A model generated the notes under the pieces. The model ran no database searches, was not told the origin of the DNA, and saw only the letters and a list, made by a program, of their open reading frames with translations. Below, one piece after another: positions 1-7,318 of a DNA stretch of 64,000 nucleotides. Position 1 is the first letter of the stretch, and every line of letters begins with the position of its first letter. Both the position numbers and the translations under genes were made by a program. This stretch comes from Anaerolineales bacterium (GTDB lineage Bacteria; Chloroflexota; Anaerolineae; 4572-78; J111), in contig JABTUK010000002.1 in the NCBI GenBank assembly GCA_015075405.1, positions 1 to 64,000 of the forward strand. Reading direction: 5' to 3'.

Positions 1-31
1 GAATTTAGCATTTTTGCCGATTTTCCAGGGC

Positions 32-60
32 TTGACTTCGGCTTGGAGGAGGAGTATACT
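32..60 (+). promoter_or_regulatory. Sigma70-type promoter for the first small gene
   Basis: TTGACT at 32-37 and TATACT at 55-60 are separated by 17 bases. A start point about seven bases after the -10 box would fall at about 67, directly at the ATG at 68, so the transcript could be almost leaderless. A GGAGGAGGAG run lies inside the spacer and would then not be transcribed. Confidence 0.45.
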
Positions 61-67
61 CATTTTT

Positions 68-217
68 ATGAGAATACTGAGACCTATAGAATTTTTGGCT
101 TGGGTGGGTGAAGTGGTTCGGGTGAAAGATGAGCAGGACCGGCGTTATCGGGATATCTTCTCGCTGATCATAGGTGGAATCGCGTTTATCATCCTCATCT
201 GGTCTCTATTCAATTGA
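68..217 (+). CDS. Small C-terminal-anchored membrane protein, unknown function
   Basis: This encodes 49 residues from ATG 68: a basic/charged N-terminal half (KDEQDRRYRD) followed by one hydrophobic segment of about 18 residues ending in WSLFN. The reading frame stays open upstream to the window edge, so it could instead be the tail of a longer gene. I prefer the ATG because a good promoter ends just before it. It converges with, and overlaps by 8 bases, the minus-strand membrane protein at 210-488. I recognise no family; a small membrane-associated protein is all that can be said. Confidence 0.4.
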   Translation: MRILRPIEFLAWVGEVVRVKDEQDRRYRDIFSLIIGGIAFIILIWSLFN

Positions 218-488
218 TCTTCCAAAAACCCATTAGTCGCAGTACCCACCAAATGAGGCCCACCACAAAACAGGTGAAAGGCAGAGTAATAAGCAAGGCA
301 AACATCTTGCCACGACTGTCTATGCTCATATCCAGCAAGCGAAATATAATCAGAGCCAGGATAAGCGCGATTAACCCAACTTCAAGCGCCATATTGGGCA
401 GCAGAGCAGATACAGCAAAATAGACGCTGACAAAGTAGGCTAAAGTTAGGTAAGCAATCAAGCCAAGGTTCTGGAGAAGTTTTTTCAT
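210..488 (-). CDS. Small three-TM membrane protein, unknown function
   Basis: This encodes 92 residues beginning MKKLLQNLG. There are hydrophobic stretches at roughly 8-30, 35-50 and 62-87, consistent with three membrane segments and short polar loops (RLLDMSIDSRGK is the main one). No catalytic motif is visible and I recognise no family. It lies downstream of the adenylate kinase on the same strand, separated by about 100 bases that contain a strong hairpin, so it may have its own promoter. Its end overlaps the end of the + strand small gene. Confidence 0.55.
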   Translation of the reverse strand: MKKLLQNLGLIAYLTLAYFVSVYFAVSALLPNMALEVGLIALILALIIFRLLDMSIDSRGKMFALLITLPFTCFVVGLIWWVLRLMGFWKIN

Positions 489-497
489 GAAGCATCA

Positions 498-530
498 CAG
501 GCCGGACTCGTTGAGTCCGGCCTGTTGTTT
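498..530. terminator. Strong hairpin, probable transcription terminator
   Basis: A perfect 12-bp stem (CAGGCCGGACTC, 498-509, with GAGTCCGGCCTG, 513-524) has a 3-base loop and is followed on the + strand by TTGTTT. The T-rich side favours + strand termination. It also separates the adenylate kinase from the downstream minus-strand gene, so it could act in both directions. Confidence 0.5.
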
Positions 531-591
531 ACCTTAGTTTCGAAGTTTTGCCTGTTGCAACCCCCCAGAGCCACAAATATTTCGTTCTAAA

Positions 592-2007
592 TCAAGCCAC
601 TTCGACAATCAAACTCTGGGCGGCGGTCAGCACGCGGGCGGTCACTTCCCACAATTCCCCTTCGCCTTCAAGCTCAAGCAGCAGCCCGGCCTCCCGGTAA
701 TAATCTATCAGCGGCGCGGTTTGGCGGTGGAAGGTTTTGAGCCGGGCGCGAATGGTTTCCTCTTTGTCGTCGTCGCGCTGGTACAGGTATTCACCCTGGC
801 ACTTGCCAAAGGGGCAAACCTGGAAAGGGTTGTGCAGTTTGTGGAACGGAACCTGGCACTCCCGGCAGATAATCCGCCCGGACAAGCGGCTGACAATCTC
901 CTCGTCGGACACTTTGAAGTAAAAAACACTGTCAAGGCGGCGGTTCAGGCCGGTCAAAATATCGGTCAGAGCTTCAGCCTGGGAGAGAGTGCGCGGGAAG
1001 CCGTCGAGGACAAACCCGTTAGCCGTATCGGGCCGGGCCAGCCGCTCGCGGACCATCGCTTCGGTCACATCGTCGGGCACCAGCTCGCCCCGGTCCATAA
1101 ACGTTTTAGCCAATTTGCCCAGTTCGGTTTGGTTTTTGAGATTCTCGCGGAAAAGATCGCCGGTGGCAATGTGGGTCAGCTTGAGCTGCTGGCACAGATG
1201 CTGCGCTTGCGTCCCCTTGCCGGAGCCGGGCGCGCCGAGCAAAACAATATCCAGGCTGTGATGGGTGGCCTGCTCCGGCGAAAGGGCCGGCGTCACTTCC
1301 TTAAGGGCCTGGATTTCGGTGGTCTCGGCGCGGGTGGCGCGGAGAGCCTCTCGTTTGGCCAGGGCCTCCATGGTTTCGGAAAGGGTCTGGGTGACCTGCT
1401 CGATGGCGCCTTGCCCGTCAATGATAATCAATTTGCCGGTGCGGTGATAATGCTCAACCACCGAGGCGATTTGGCGGTGGAAATTTTTGAGCCGGGTTTG
1501 AGTATGTTCAGAAGTATCGTCCTCGCGGCGGTACAAATGCTCGCCGGCGCAGCGTTGGATGGGGCAATTGCTAAAAGGATTATATCTTTCGTGAAAGGGG
1601 CGCTGACAGCTTCGACAGGTCAGCCGGCCGAGGATGCGCTCCGTTAAAATTTGCCGGTCTGAAACATTGATGTAAATAGCCGCATCGAGGGTACGGTCCA
1701 TGTTGGTTAGCAATTCGTCCAAGGCCTGGGCCTGGTAAACCGTGCGGGGAAAGCCGTCTAAAATGACACCCTGCGTTGGCTTAACCCGGCGCAGGCAGGC
1801 TTCAACCATAGCGTCTGCCACTTCATCGGGCACCAACTCGCCCTGGTTCATATATTTTTGGGCTAACAGCCCCAGGGCTGTTTGGTTCTCCAAATCCTCT
1901 CTAAACAAATCGCCGGTAGCAATATGCTGCATCCCAAATTTGGCCGCGATTTTTTCGGCCTGTGTGCCTTTGCCCGCGCCAGAGGGGCCGATGAACACCA
2001 GATTCAT
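592..2007 (-). CDS. adk: Tandem (double-domain) adenylate kinase
   Basis: Adenylate kinase (ATP + AMP = 2 ADP), normally about 215 residues; here 471 residues carry two complete copies. Copy 1 (about 1-215) has P-loop GPSGAGKGT at 7-15, ATGDLFRE (30-37), LDGFPRT (83-89) and a four-Cys LID (C131, C134, C148, C153). Copy 2 (about 252-471) has GAPGSGKGT at 258-266, the same ATGDLFRE and LDGFPRT motifs and C381, C384, C398, C403. The linker (about 216-250) is charged and looks like a helix. Both halves keep the P-loop Lys and the conserved Args, so both look active. The Cys spacing (x2, x13, x4) differs from the usual x2, x16, x2 zinc site. It stands alone, not in the ribosomal-protein operon where adk often lies, and may be a second adenylate kinase in the genome. 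Confidence 0.9.
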   Translation of the reverse strand: MNLVFIGPSGAGKGTQAEKIAAKFGMQHIATGDLFREDLENQTALGLLAQKYMNQGELVPDEVADAMVEACLRRVKPTQGVILDGFPRTVYQAQALDELLTNMDRTLDAAIYINVSDRQILTERILGRLTCRSCQRPFHERYNPFSNCPIQRCAGEHLYRREDDTSEHTQTRLKNFHRQIASVVEHYHRTGKLIIIDGQGAIEQVTQTLSETMEALAKREALRATRAETTEIQALKEVTPALSPEQATHHSLDIVLLGAPGSGKGTQAQHLCQQLKLTHIATGDLFRENLKNQTELGKLAKTFMDRGELVPDDVTEAMVRERLARPDTANGFVLDGFPRTLSQAEALTDILTGLNRRLDSVFYFKVSDEEIVSRLSGRIICRECQVPFHKLHNPFQVCPFGKCQGEYLYQRDDDKEETIRARLKTFHRQTAPLIDYYREAGLLLELEGEGELWEVTARVLTAAQSLIVEVA

Positions 2008-2082
2008 ACCAGGTTCTCCTTTTAGCTTGTGCTGTAGATGTTCCCCCTAACCAAAACTTATCGTAACAAGCCTCCCGATCTC

Positions 2083-2105
2083 GTTCCCAAACTGAGTTTG
2101 GGAAC
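2083..2105. repeat. Perfect intergenic palindrome
   Basis: Two 11-base arms (GTTCCCAAACT and AGTTTGGGAAC) surround a single G. It lies in the spacer upstream of the adenylate kinase start and is not followed by a T-run, so it reads as a dispersed palindromic repeat rather than a terminator. Confidence 0.6.
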
Positions 2106-2130
2106 AAGATTGGGAGTCATTTAATCCACA

Positions 2131-2178
2131 ATCATAAATAAAATCCGCCTTGTAGCATGATCGGGCTAAAGGCGGATT
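2131..2178 (-). terminator. Rho-independent terminator of the 2272-2586 gene
   Basis: On the minus strand a stem formed by AATCCGCCTT (2142-2151 on +) and AAGGCGGATT (2169-2178), extended by TAGC/GCTA with one bulge, is followed by TTTATTTATG. It lies about 95 bases beyond the stop of the minus-strand gene and before the adenylate kinase. Confidence 0.65.
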
Positions 2179-2271
2179 GGCAAAGTTTGTGGTTTGCTCG
2201 ACTTTCTTCCCCCTTGAAGCTGTTTTGCGGCTGATTGGCTCAGTTTTCTTGACTTTTGAAACCGGATACGC

Positions 2272-2586
2272 CTAATTCGCCTCGGTTGGCTCGGCTGTGA
2301 CGGCTGGCGGGGCTTCTTCGGTGCTTGAATTGGCCGGTGTTTCTATTGCGCTCAGGGTGGGCGTAGGCCCAGGCGCTGCCACCCCTCGACCATTGCCTAC
2401 TAGATAACTGATGGCCAAGCTTAAAATCATCACAATACTAATAACATAAATGATAATCTGCTGCCGCGACAGCTTCTTTTTGGGTGCTGCTCCGCCCGAT
2501 GAGGTGGACGAACCGGCGCTGGTGACGCTGTTTCGCACGGGCGAGGTGGACCTTCTTTTGGGTTTTCTTTTTTTTGAAACGGGCAC
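2272..2586 (-). CDS. Basic single-TM protein with Pro/Thr-rich tail
   Basis: This encodes 104 residues in three parts: a Lys/Arg/Ser-rich N-terminus (KKRKPKRRS, then a Ser/Gly stretch, to about residue 40), one membrane segment (about 46-64, IIIYVISIVMILSLAISYL), and a low-complexity Pro/Thr/Glu-rich outer tail. The charge bias puts the N-terminus in the cytoplasm. There are no enzymatic motifs and I recognise no named family. It is monocistronic with its own terminator. Confidence 0.55.
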   Translation of the reverse strand: MPVSKKRKPKRRSTSPVRNSVTSAGSSTSSGGAAPKKKLSRQQIIIYVISIVMILSLAISYLVGNGRGVAAPGPTPTLSAIETPANSSTEEAPPAVTAEPTEAN

Positions 2587-2686
2587 GGAACTTCTCCAAC
2601 CTTTCTAAAAATAATACATTAGCAGAGAGATTATACTCGCGGCCTATTTTATTGGCAAAGCAAATTGGTTGACTCCAGGCGAGACC

Positions 2687-2767
2687 AGGTAGCAAGGTTG
2701 CAAAGTAACCTTTTCTTTTCAACGTCTCTGCGTCTCTGCGACCTGCTACCTTGCATGCTTCTTTGCC
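2687..2767. repeat. Degenerate octamer inverted repeat
   Basis: The left arm is of the GGTAGCAAGG type (2687-2710). The right arm is of the complementary CTGCTACCTTGC type plus TCTCTGCG units (about 2722-2767). The same octamer family occurs at 4017, 21361, 32065 and 47364. It fills most of the spacer before the solute-binding lipoprotein. Confidence 0.5.
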
Positions 2768-2821
2768 TCTGGCGAAAACTTTTCAGGAGGACTATAATAC
2801 GTTTTTACTGGAGACTGGGCT

Positions 2822-4021
2822 ATGATAAAATGGGTCGTGGGGCTGCTGGTAGGCTTAAGCCTCGCCGGACTCCTCGCTCGATGCAATCTATCCGGCGCGG
2901 CCGGCCAGAACAGCCAACCGCCGCTCCCCCTTCCTCCGACCGGGCCTGTTTTACGGCTGGCCCTCCTGTTGCCCACTACCGGCGAACTGGCGACGTTTGG
3001 CCAGGCGCTGCGCAGCGGCAGCATCCTGGCCTTTGATGAGTGGAACAACCAGGGAGGGGTATTGGGCCGCCGGATCGAGTGGACTATTTATGAGGCCGAT
3101 TGTGATTTCGAGACGGCCCGACAAGCCGTACAGCAGACCCTCGCCGACGGCCTCGATTTTCTCATCGGGCCGCTCTGTTCCGAGGCGGCCATTGCCGCCG
3201 CTGAAGCGGTTGAGGCCAGGGGAGCCTTGCTCATCGCCCCTACGGCCACCCACCCCCTGGTGACGGTAGATGGTCAGGGCCGGACGCGTCCTAATGTATT
3301 TCGCGTCAGCACCGTTTTTCAAGCTCAGGGTGAGGCAGCCGCTCGCTTTGCGATTGAGTCGTTGAGTGTGCGCCGGGCAGCCCTCCTGATTGACCCCCAC
3401 GACGATTACAGCGCTACGCTGGGTGAGTCCTTCGCGGCTGAACTGGCCGCGCAAGGGGGGCAAATTGTTTACCAGGGCAACTTTACCCCAGCCGAGGCCG
3501 ACTTTACCCCGGCGCTGCAAGCCGCCGGAGCCGCCGGAGCCGAACTGCTTTATTTGCCTGCCCCGGTGTCAGTCGTCAACCGCCTCGCCGGGCAGATGAG
3601 TCAACTGCGCCAGTCCGGCTCGCTCCGGCTAACCTTGCTGGGCAGCGATAGCTGGCACAGCGCCGACTTAGACCGGACTGCCACTGCCGGCAGCTATTTT
3701 ACCACCCATTTCTTTCTGGACGACCCGCGTCCCCTAACCCAACAGTGGACCGAAACTTACAAAGCCTCTTACGCCGTCGCCCCGGATACCCTGGCCCTTC
3801 TGGGCTATGAGGCGGCGACGGTCCTGCTGGAAGCGGTGCAGCAAGCCGGGACGCTCGATGTTGAGTCAGTAGCCAAAACACTGGCCCAGGGCCGCTTCGA
3901 GGGAGTGACCGGCCCCCTTACTTTTGACCCGCAGCACAACCCGCTCAGACCCGTACCGGTGGTGCAGGTCAAGGATGGACAGCTCATTTTTGCCGGGTAT
4001 GTCAATGTTAGTAACAAGTAG
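2822..4021 (+). CDS. Branched-chain amino acid-type ABC solute-binding lipoprotein
   Basis: This encodes 399 residues. A hydrophobic N-terminus ends in LLARC (Cys21), so it is probably a lipoprotein, although Arg at -1 is atypical of a lipobox. The mature part matches the LivJ/LivK-type periplasmic-binding fold: RLALLLPTTGELATFG at the start, AFDEWNNQGGVLGR, FLIGPLCSEAA, LLIAPTATHP, FRVSTVFQAQGEAAA, then the second lobe with LLGSDSW and ALLGYEAATVLLEA. The family binds amino acids, amides or aromatic acids outside the cell. No permease or ATPase is adjacent, so it either serves a distant importer (one lies at 27.3-32.1 kb) or acts as a sensor. Its stop codon lies at the start of an octamer array. 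Confidence 0.8.
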   Translation: MIKWVVGLLVGLSLAGLLARCNLSGAAGQNSQPPLPLPPTGPVLRLALLLPTTGELATFGQALRSGSILAFDEWNNQGGVLGRRIEWTIYEADCDFETARQAVQQTLADGLDFLIGPLCSEAAIAAAEAVEARGALLIAPTATHPLVTVDGQGRTRPNVFRVSTVFQAQGEAAARFAIESLSVRRAALLIDPHDDYSATLGESFAAELAAQGGQIVYQGNFTPAEADFTPALQAAGAAGAELLYLPAPVSVVNRLAGQMSQLRQSGSLRLTLLGSDSWHSADLDRTATAGSYFTTHFFLDDPRPLTQQWTETYKASYAVAPDTLALLGYEAATVLLEAVQQAGTLDVESVAKTLAQGRFEGVTGPLTFDPQHNPLRPVPVVQVKDGQLIFAGYVNVSNK

Positions 4022-4173
4022 CAGGGTCGCAAGGTCGCAGGGTCGCATAATTTCCTGTCCACTATATTTTCAGAGGAGTGTTCACGAGTATCGCGCACGC
4101 CACCAATAGTGAAAATCTTGACCTGACACTGGGCACGTGACACTTGACACTGGGCACGTGACACTTGACACTT
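4017..4173 (+). repeat. Octamer and heptamer arrays downstream of the binding protein
   Basis: Four octamers of the GTAGCAGG/GTCGCAAG type run from 4019 to about 4050. Seven exact heptamers (GACACTG, GGCACGT, GACACTT, repeated) follow at 4125-4173. The second array stops five bases before the AAGGAGGT ribosome-binding site of the SDR gene. Confidence 0.75.
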
Positions 4174-4189
4174 ATTTAAGGAGGTCAGC

Positions 4190-4981
4190 ATGCGTCTAAA
4201 CGACAAAGTCGCCATCGTCACCGGCGCGGGTTCTGGGATTGGCCGGGCTACTGCCGAGTTGTTTGCCGGGGAAGGAGCGCGGGTGGTGGTGGATGATCGC
4301 TACGGCGAGCGGGCCGAAGAGACGGTTCAGCGGATCAGAAACGCTGGCGGCGTGGCTCTGGCAATCGAGGCCGATGTGTCCCAGAAAGCCGCAGTTGAGG
4401 CGATGGTGGCCCAAGCATTGACTGCTTATGGCCGGGTGGATATCCTGGTCAACAACGCCGCCGTCGGCACCGGCGACGATATTTTGCAGATTGAGGAAGT
4501 GGACTGGGACCGGGGCCTGACGATTGTCCTCAAAAGCGTCTACTTGTGCTGTAAAGCTGTGCTGCCCAAGATGATCGAGCAACGCAGCGGGGCAATTGTC
4601 AACATCGCCTCGGTCAACGGCTTGACCGGCCTGGGCGAAGAAGCTTACAGCGCGGCCAAAGCCGGGGTGATCAACCTGACCCAAAATATGGCCCTCAAAT
4701 ATGGCCGTTTCAATGTACGGGCCAATGTTATCTGCCCCGGCACCATCCAGACCCCCATCTGGCAGCCCCAACTCGAAAAAGACCCGCAGATTTTTGAGCG
4801 CCTGACTCCCTGGTATCCGCTGGGCCGGATCGGCCAGCCGGAGGACATCGCCAAAGCCGCGCTGTTCCTGGCCTCCGACGAAGCCGCCTGGATTACCGGC
4901 GTCATCCTGCCCGTAGACGGCGGCCTCATGGCCGGCAGCTACCGCATGGCCCGCGAACTGGAAGTCGCTGGGCCGGAGTAA
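4190..4981 (+). CDS. SDR family NAD(P)-dependent oxidoreductase
   Basis: This is a 263-residue classical short-chain dehydrogenase. It has the cofactor motif TGAGSGIG (about 12-19), NNAA in place of NNAG, NIASVNG for the catalytic Ser, YSAAK for Tyr-x3-Lys, the CPGTIQTP loop and a C-terminal LPVDGG. It resembles glucose-1-dehydrogenase/3-oxoacyl-ACP-reductase-like SDRs; the substrate cannot be read from the sequence. A perfect AAGGAGGT lies seven bases before ATG. It precedes the NagA-like gene by about 130 bases of palindromic repeat, so the two may be co-transcribed. Confidence 0.85.
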   Translation: MRLNDKVAIVTGAGSGIGRATAELFAGEGARVVVDDRYGERAEETVQRIRNAGGVALAIEADVSQKAAVEAMVAQALTAYGRVDILVNNAAVGTGDDILQIEEVDWDRGLTIVLKSVYLCCKAVLPKMIEQRSGAIVNIASVNGLTGLGEEAYSAAKAGVINLTQNMALKYGRFNVRANVICPGTIQTPIWQPQLEKDPQIFERLTPWYPLGRIGQPEDIAKAALFLASDEAAWITGVILPVDGGLMAGSYRMARELEVAGPE

Positions 4982-5033
4982 TAATTTCCCCAGTGTCAGT
5001 TGGGGCTGGCGTCCAAAGTTTGCAGTTGGAGAT

Positions 5034-5080
5034 GGAGTCCAAAGCTTGCTTTGGCTTTCCAAACCAAGGTTTGGACTCCA
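5034..5080. repeat. GGAGTCCAAA palindrome, copy 1
   Basis: TGGAGTCCAAAGC at the left and GGTTTGGACTCCA at the right form an imperfect hairpin. Related copies occur at 24767-24799, about 35800-35847 and 52704-52731. Confidence 0.65.
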
Positions 5081-5112
5081 ATTTTCACTTTATTTTAGCG
5101 GAAGTTGTCTAA

Positions 5113-6306
5113 ATGATTATTCAATCTCAGCAGTCTCTCAATCGTCTGGCCTTGACCAACGGCCAAATTGTATTGCCCCACGAAATTGTCGCCGGCAATG
5201 CGCTGATTATCGAAGCGGGAAAAATTGTTGGCATTGACAATGCCGCCACCCTGGGCAGCGAAACCGTGCAGCTTGACGTAGGCGGGCGGCTCATCACGCC
5301 GGGGCTAATTGACCTGCACACGCACGGCGCGCTCGGCCATACCTTCAATGAGCCAACGGAAGCGGCATTTGCCACCATCACCGAGGAGAACGCCCGGCGC
5401 GGCGTGACCGGCCTGTTGGCGACCACCGCCACCGCCCCAATTCCCGATCTGGTTGAGTGTCTGGCTTTCACCCGGCAGTGGCTCAGCCAGTCGCGAGCGG
5501 GGGCGCAAATTTTGGGTGTACATGTCGAAGGGCCGTACTTTTGCCTGGCCCAGGCCGGGGCGCAGGACCCGGCCAATATTCGTAACCCGGACGATGGCAC
5601 GCCTGACCAATTGTTGGCCTATCACGATGTTATCAAAATAATGACCTTCGCCCCGGAACTGCCCGGTGCGCTAGAGTTGACGGCTCGGTTGGTAGAGTTA
5701 GGGATTGTCGCGGCGGCGGGGCATAGCTGCGCCCAAGAAGCGCAGGTCCGGGCAGCAATGGCTGCTGGACTGAACCATATTATCCACATTTGGAGCGCCC
5801 AATCCACTACCATCCGCGAAGGCCCCTGGCGCAAACCCGGCTTGCTAGAAGTCTCTCTGGTTGATGAGAATTTAACAGTGGAGATGATCTGCGATAATAA
5901 ACATCTGCCGCCCACACTGATGAAGCTGGCTTACAAATGTATCGGCCCTGATCGTCTGTGTATAATTTCCGACGCCACGAGCGGCGCGGGTTTACCAGAA
6001 GGCAGCCATTTTCGGATGGGCAATTTGGAGTATGAAGTTCACGATGGGGTGGGGATGTTGTTTGACCGGACCGCTTTTGCCGGCAGCACCACGTTGCTCA
6101 ATCAAATGATCCCGATTTTGACGGAAGTTGTCGGCGTTCCCCTGGTCGAGGCGGTGCGGATGGCCAGCCTGACCCCGGCCCGCATCATTGGCCTGGCGGG
6201 TCGCAAAGGCAGCCTGGAGCCGGGCAAAGAGGCCGACCTGGCTATCTTCAACCCCGATTTCACCGCCTGGCGCACAATGATCGGTGGTCGGTGGGTCCTG
6301 GATTAG
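5113..6306 (+). CDS. N-acetylglucosamine-6-phosphate deacetylase-like amidohydrolase
   Basis: This is a 397-residue amidohydrolase-fold protein. It has HTH (69-71), GVHVEGPYF (metal-ligand Glu about 139), AAGHS (His about 204), His225 in HIWSAQ, a KHLPP loop (His264) and SDAT (Asp287) as the catalytic acid; GKEADLAIFNPDF closes the beta-sandwich. NagA removes acetate from GlcNAc-6-P in amino-sugar recycling. Two usually conserved motifs differ: HLFNAM is replaced by HIWSAQ, and the ADGxH substrate loop by ICDNKH. The true substrate may therefore be another N-acyl or lactam-type compound. Its stop overlaps the convergent XRE regulator by 4 bases. A sugar-kinase gene (42801-43796) of the GlcNAc-kinase family lies elsewhere in the window. 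Confidence 0.75.
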   Translation: MIIQSQQSLNRLALTNGQIVLPHEIVAGNALIIEAGKIVGIDNAATLGSETVQLDVGGRLITPGLIDLHTHGALGHTFNEPTEAAFATITEENARRGVTGLLATTATAPIPDLVECLAFTRQWLSQSRAGAQILGVHVEGPYFCLAQAGAQDPANIRNPDDGTPDQLLAYHDVIKIMTFAPELPGALELTARLVELGIVAAAGHSCAQEAQVRAAMAAGLNHIIHIWSAQSTTIREGPWRKPGLLEVSLVDENLTVEMICDNKHLPPTLMKLAYKCIGPDRLCIISDATSGAGLPEGSHFRMGNLEYEVHDGVGMLFDRTAFAGSTTLLNQMIPILTEVVGVPLVEAVRMASLTPARIIGLAGRKGSLEPGKEADLAIFNPDFTAWRTMIGGRWVLD

Positions 6307-6962
6307 CCTCGGTCAAGCACCACCCAAACCGCTTGAACCGGCACTGAACCGCTGTTAATCATGCGGTGGGGTACAGTCGAGTCCAGGGTAATGCTGTCGC
6401 CGGCGTGCAGAACGTAACTTTCAAAACCCAGTTCAACCGTTAACTCACCTGCAAGGATCAGGCCAAACTCGCGCCCGTTGTGACGGGACATTTTAGCCCC
6501 AGAGTTAGCCCCCACCTCGTAGCGAATTTCCATAAATTCAATATTCTCTTCCCGGCCAGGCGTCAGGCGTTCCCAGGTGACGCCGCCCATCAGCTCAATT
6601 CGTCCGCGGGCATTGCGGCAGACCACGGGGCCTTTGGGCCGGTGCGGGTGGTCTTGAAAGAGATCGCTTTCTTCAATCCGGCCTTCAGTTTGCAGCGCTC
6701 GCACGGCGCTGGCCGTCATCTGGCCGACTTCAAGCGTTTCTTCAGGGTTCTCTTCGGTTTCTCCACCATCGGGGAAGAAATAGTTGGTCGGCAGGGCCAG
6801 GGCGGCGGCGATGCTGTAAATTGACCGAACCGAGGGATTGGCCTTGCCGTTTTCAATCTGGCTCAACAAACTGGCGCTGACCTCGGCTTTTTCGGCCAGT
6901 TCGCGCAGACTCATATTCTGCCGCAGGCGGGCGGTGCGAAGTTTTTCACCAATATGGATCAT
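6303..6962 (-). CDS. XRE-family regulator with C-terminal cupin domain
   Basis: This encodes 219 residues. The N-terminal helix-turn-helix (about 1-60: LREKLR-type start, MSLRELAEKAEVSASLLSQIENG) is of the XRE/lambda-Cro type. A linker carries acidic EETEENPEE, and the C-terminal cupin (about 140-215) has GREFGLILAGELTV and HAGDSITLDSTVPHR. Members with this layout bind a small metabolite in the cupin and repress adjacent catabolic genes. It is divergent from the E1 operon across a 350-base AT-rich spacer, so that operon is the obvious target. The minus-strand start is supported by a G-rich ribosome-binding site (GGGGGG, 7 bases before ATG). Confidence 0.85.
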   Translation of the reverse strand: MIHIGEKLRTARLRQNMSLRELAEKAEVSASLLSQIENGKANPSVRSIYSIAAALALPTNYFFPDGGETEENPEETLEVGQMTASAVRALQTEGRIEESDLFQDHPHRPKGPVVCRNARGRIELMGGVTWERLTPGREENIEFMEIRYEVGANSGAKMSRHNGREFGLILAGELTVELGFESYVLHAGDSITLDSTVPHRMINSGSVPVQAVWVVLDRG

Positions 6963-7026
6963 GGTTCATCCCCCCTGACCACAGTTTCAGCATGAGAAGT
7001 TTCCTGGTTCCTCCCAAATTTAGCCT

Positions 7027-7055
7027 ATTATACGTGAACTCCGATTTATCCGCAA
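7027..7055 (-). promoter_or_regulatory. Promoter of the XRE-cupin regulator
   Basis: On the minus strand a perfect TATAAT (ATTATA at 7027-7032 on +) is preceded by TTGCGG (7050-7055) with 17 bases between them. Confidence 0.5.
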
Positions 7056-7113
7056 TTGTGTTTAATACAATTTAACGAATGTCTCATTTCTTGTGATTTT
7101 TGTTCAATGAAAT

Positions 7114-7141
7114 TTGACAATTTGGCTGAGATAAATAAAAT
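7114..7141 (+). promoter_or_regulatory. Promoter of the E1/E2 operon
   Basis: TTGACA (7114-7119), a 16-base spacer and TAAAAT (7136-7141) match a sigma70-type promoter about 180 bases upstream of the E1alpha start. The long leader after it contains AT-rich CAATTT repeats. Confidence 0.5.
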
Positions 7142-7318
7142 GCGTTCAATAAAGCTGAATTTTGCGCTGTTTCTTAAATCCCATTTTACACAATTTCATC
7201 TTTCCATCAGCTTGAATGGCTCAGGCAATTTGTAGGTTTTGGCTTTACTACGGCTAAAAGAAAGCTACAATAGTTAATCCCCCCTTTACCAGTCTCAACT
7301 CCCAGAAGGAGCTTGTCT

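Larger units (their letters stand above)
6963..7318. other. AT-rich divergent control region
   Basis: No gene fits in this 356-base spacer. It holds promoters facing both ways (listed separately) and several recurrences of CAATTT (for example in 7050-7080, 7114-7125 and 7185-7240) and of TTCAAT[A/G]AA (7103, 7146). These could be operator half-sites for the XRE-cupin regulator. Confidence 0.5.

Noticed and set aside
721..1647. A 308-codon + strand open frame
   Set aside because: It lies opposite the tandem adenylate kinase, whose motifs are unmistakable, and has no ribosome-binding site or family match.
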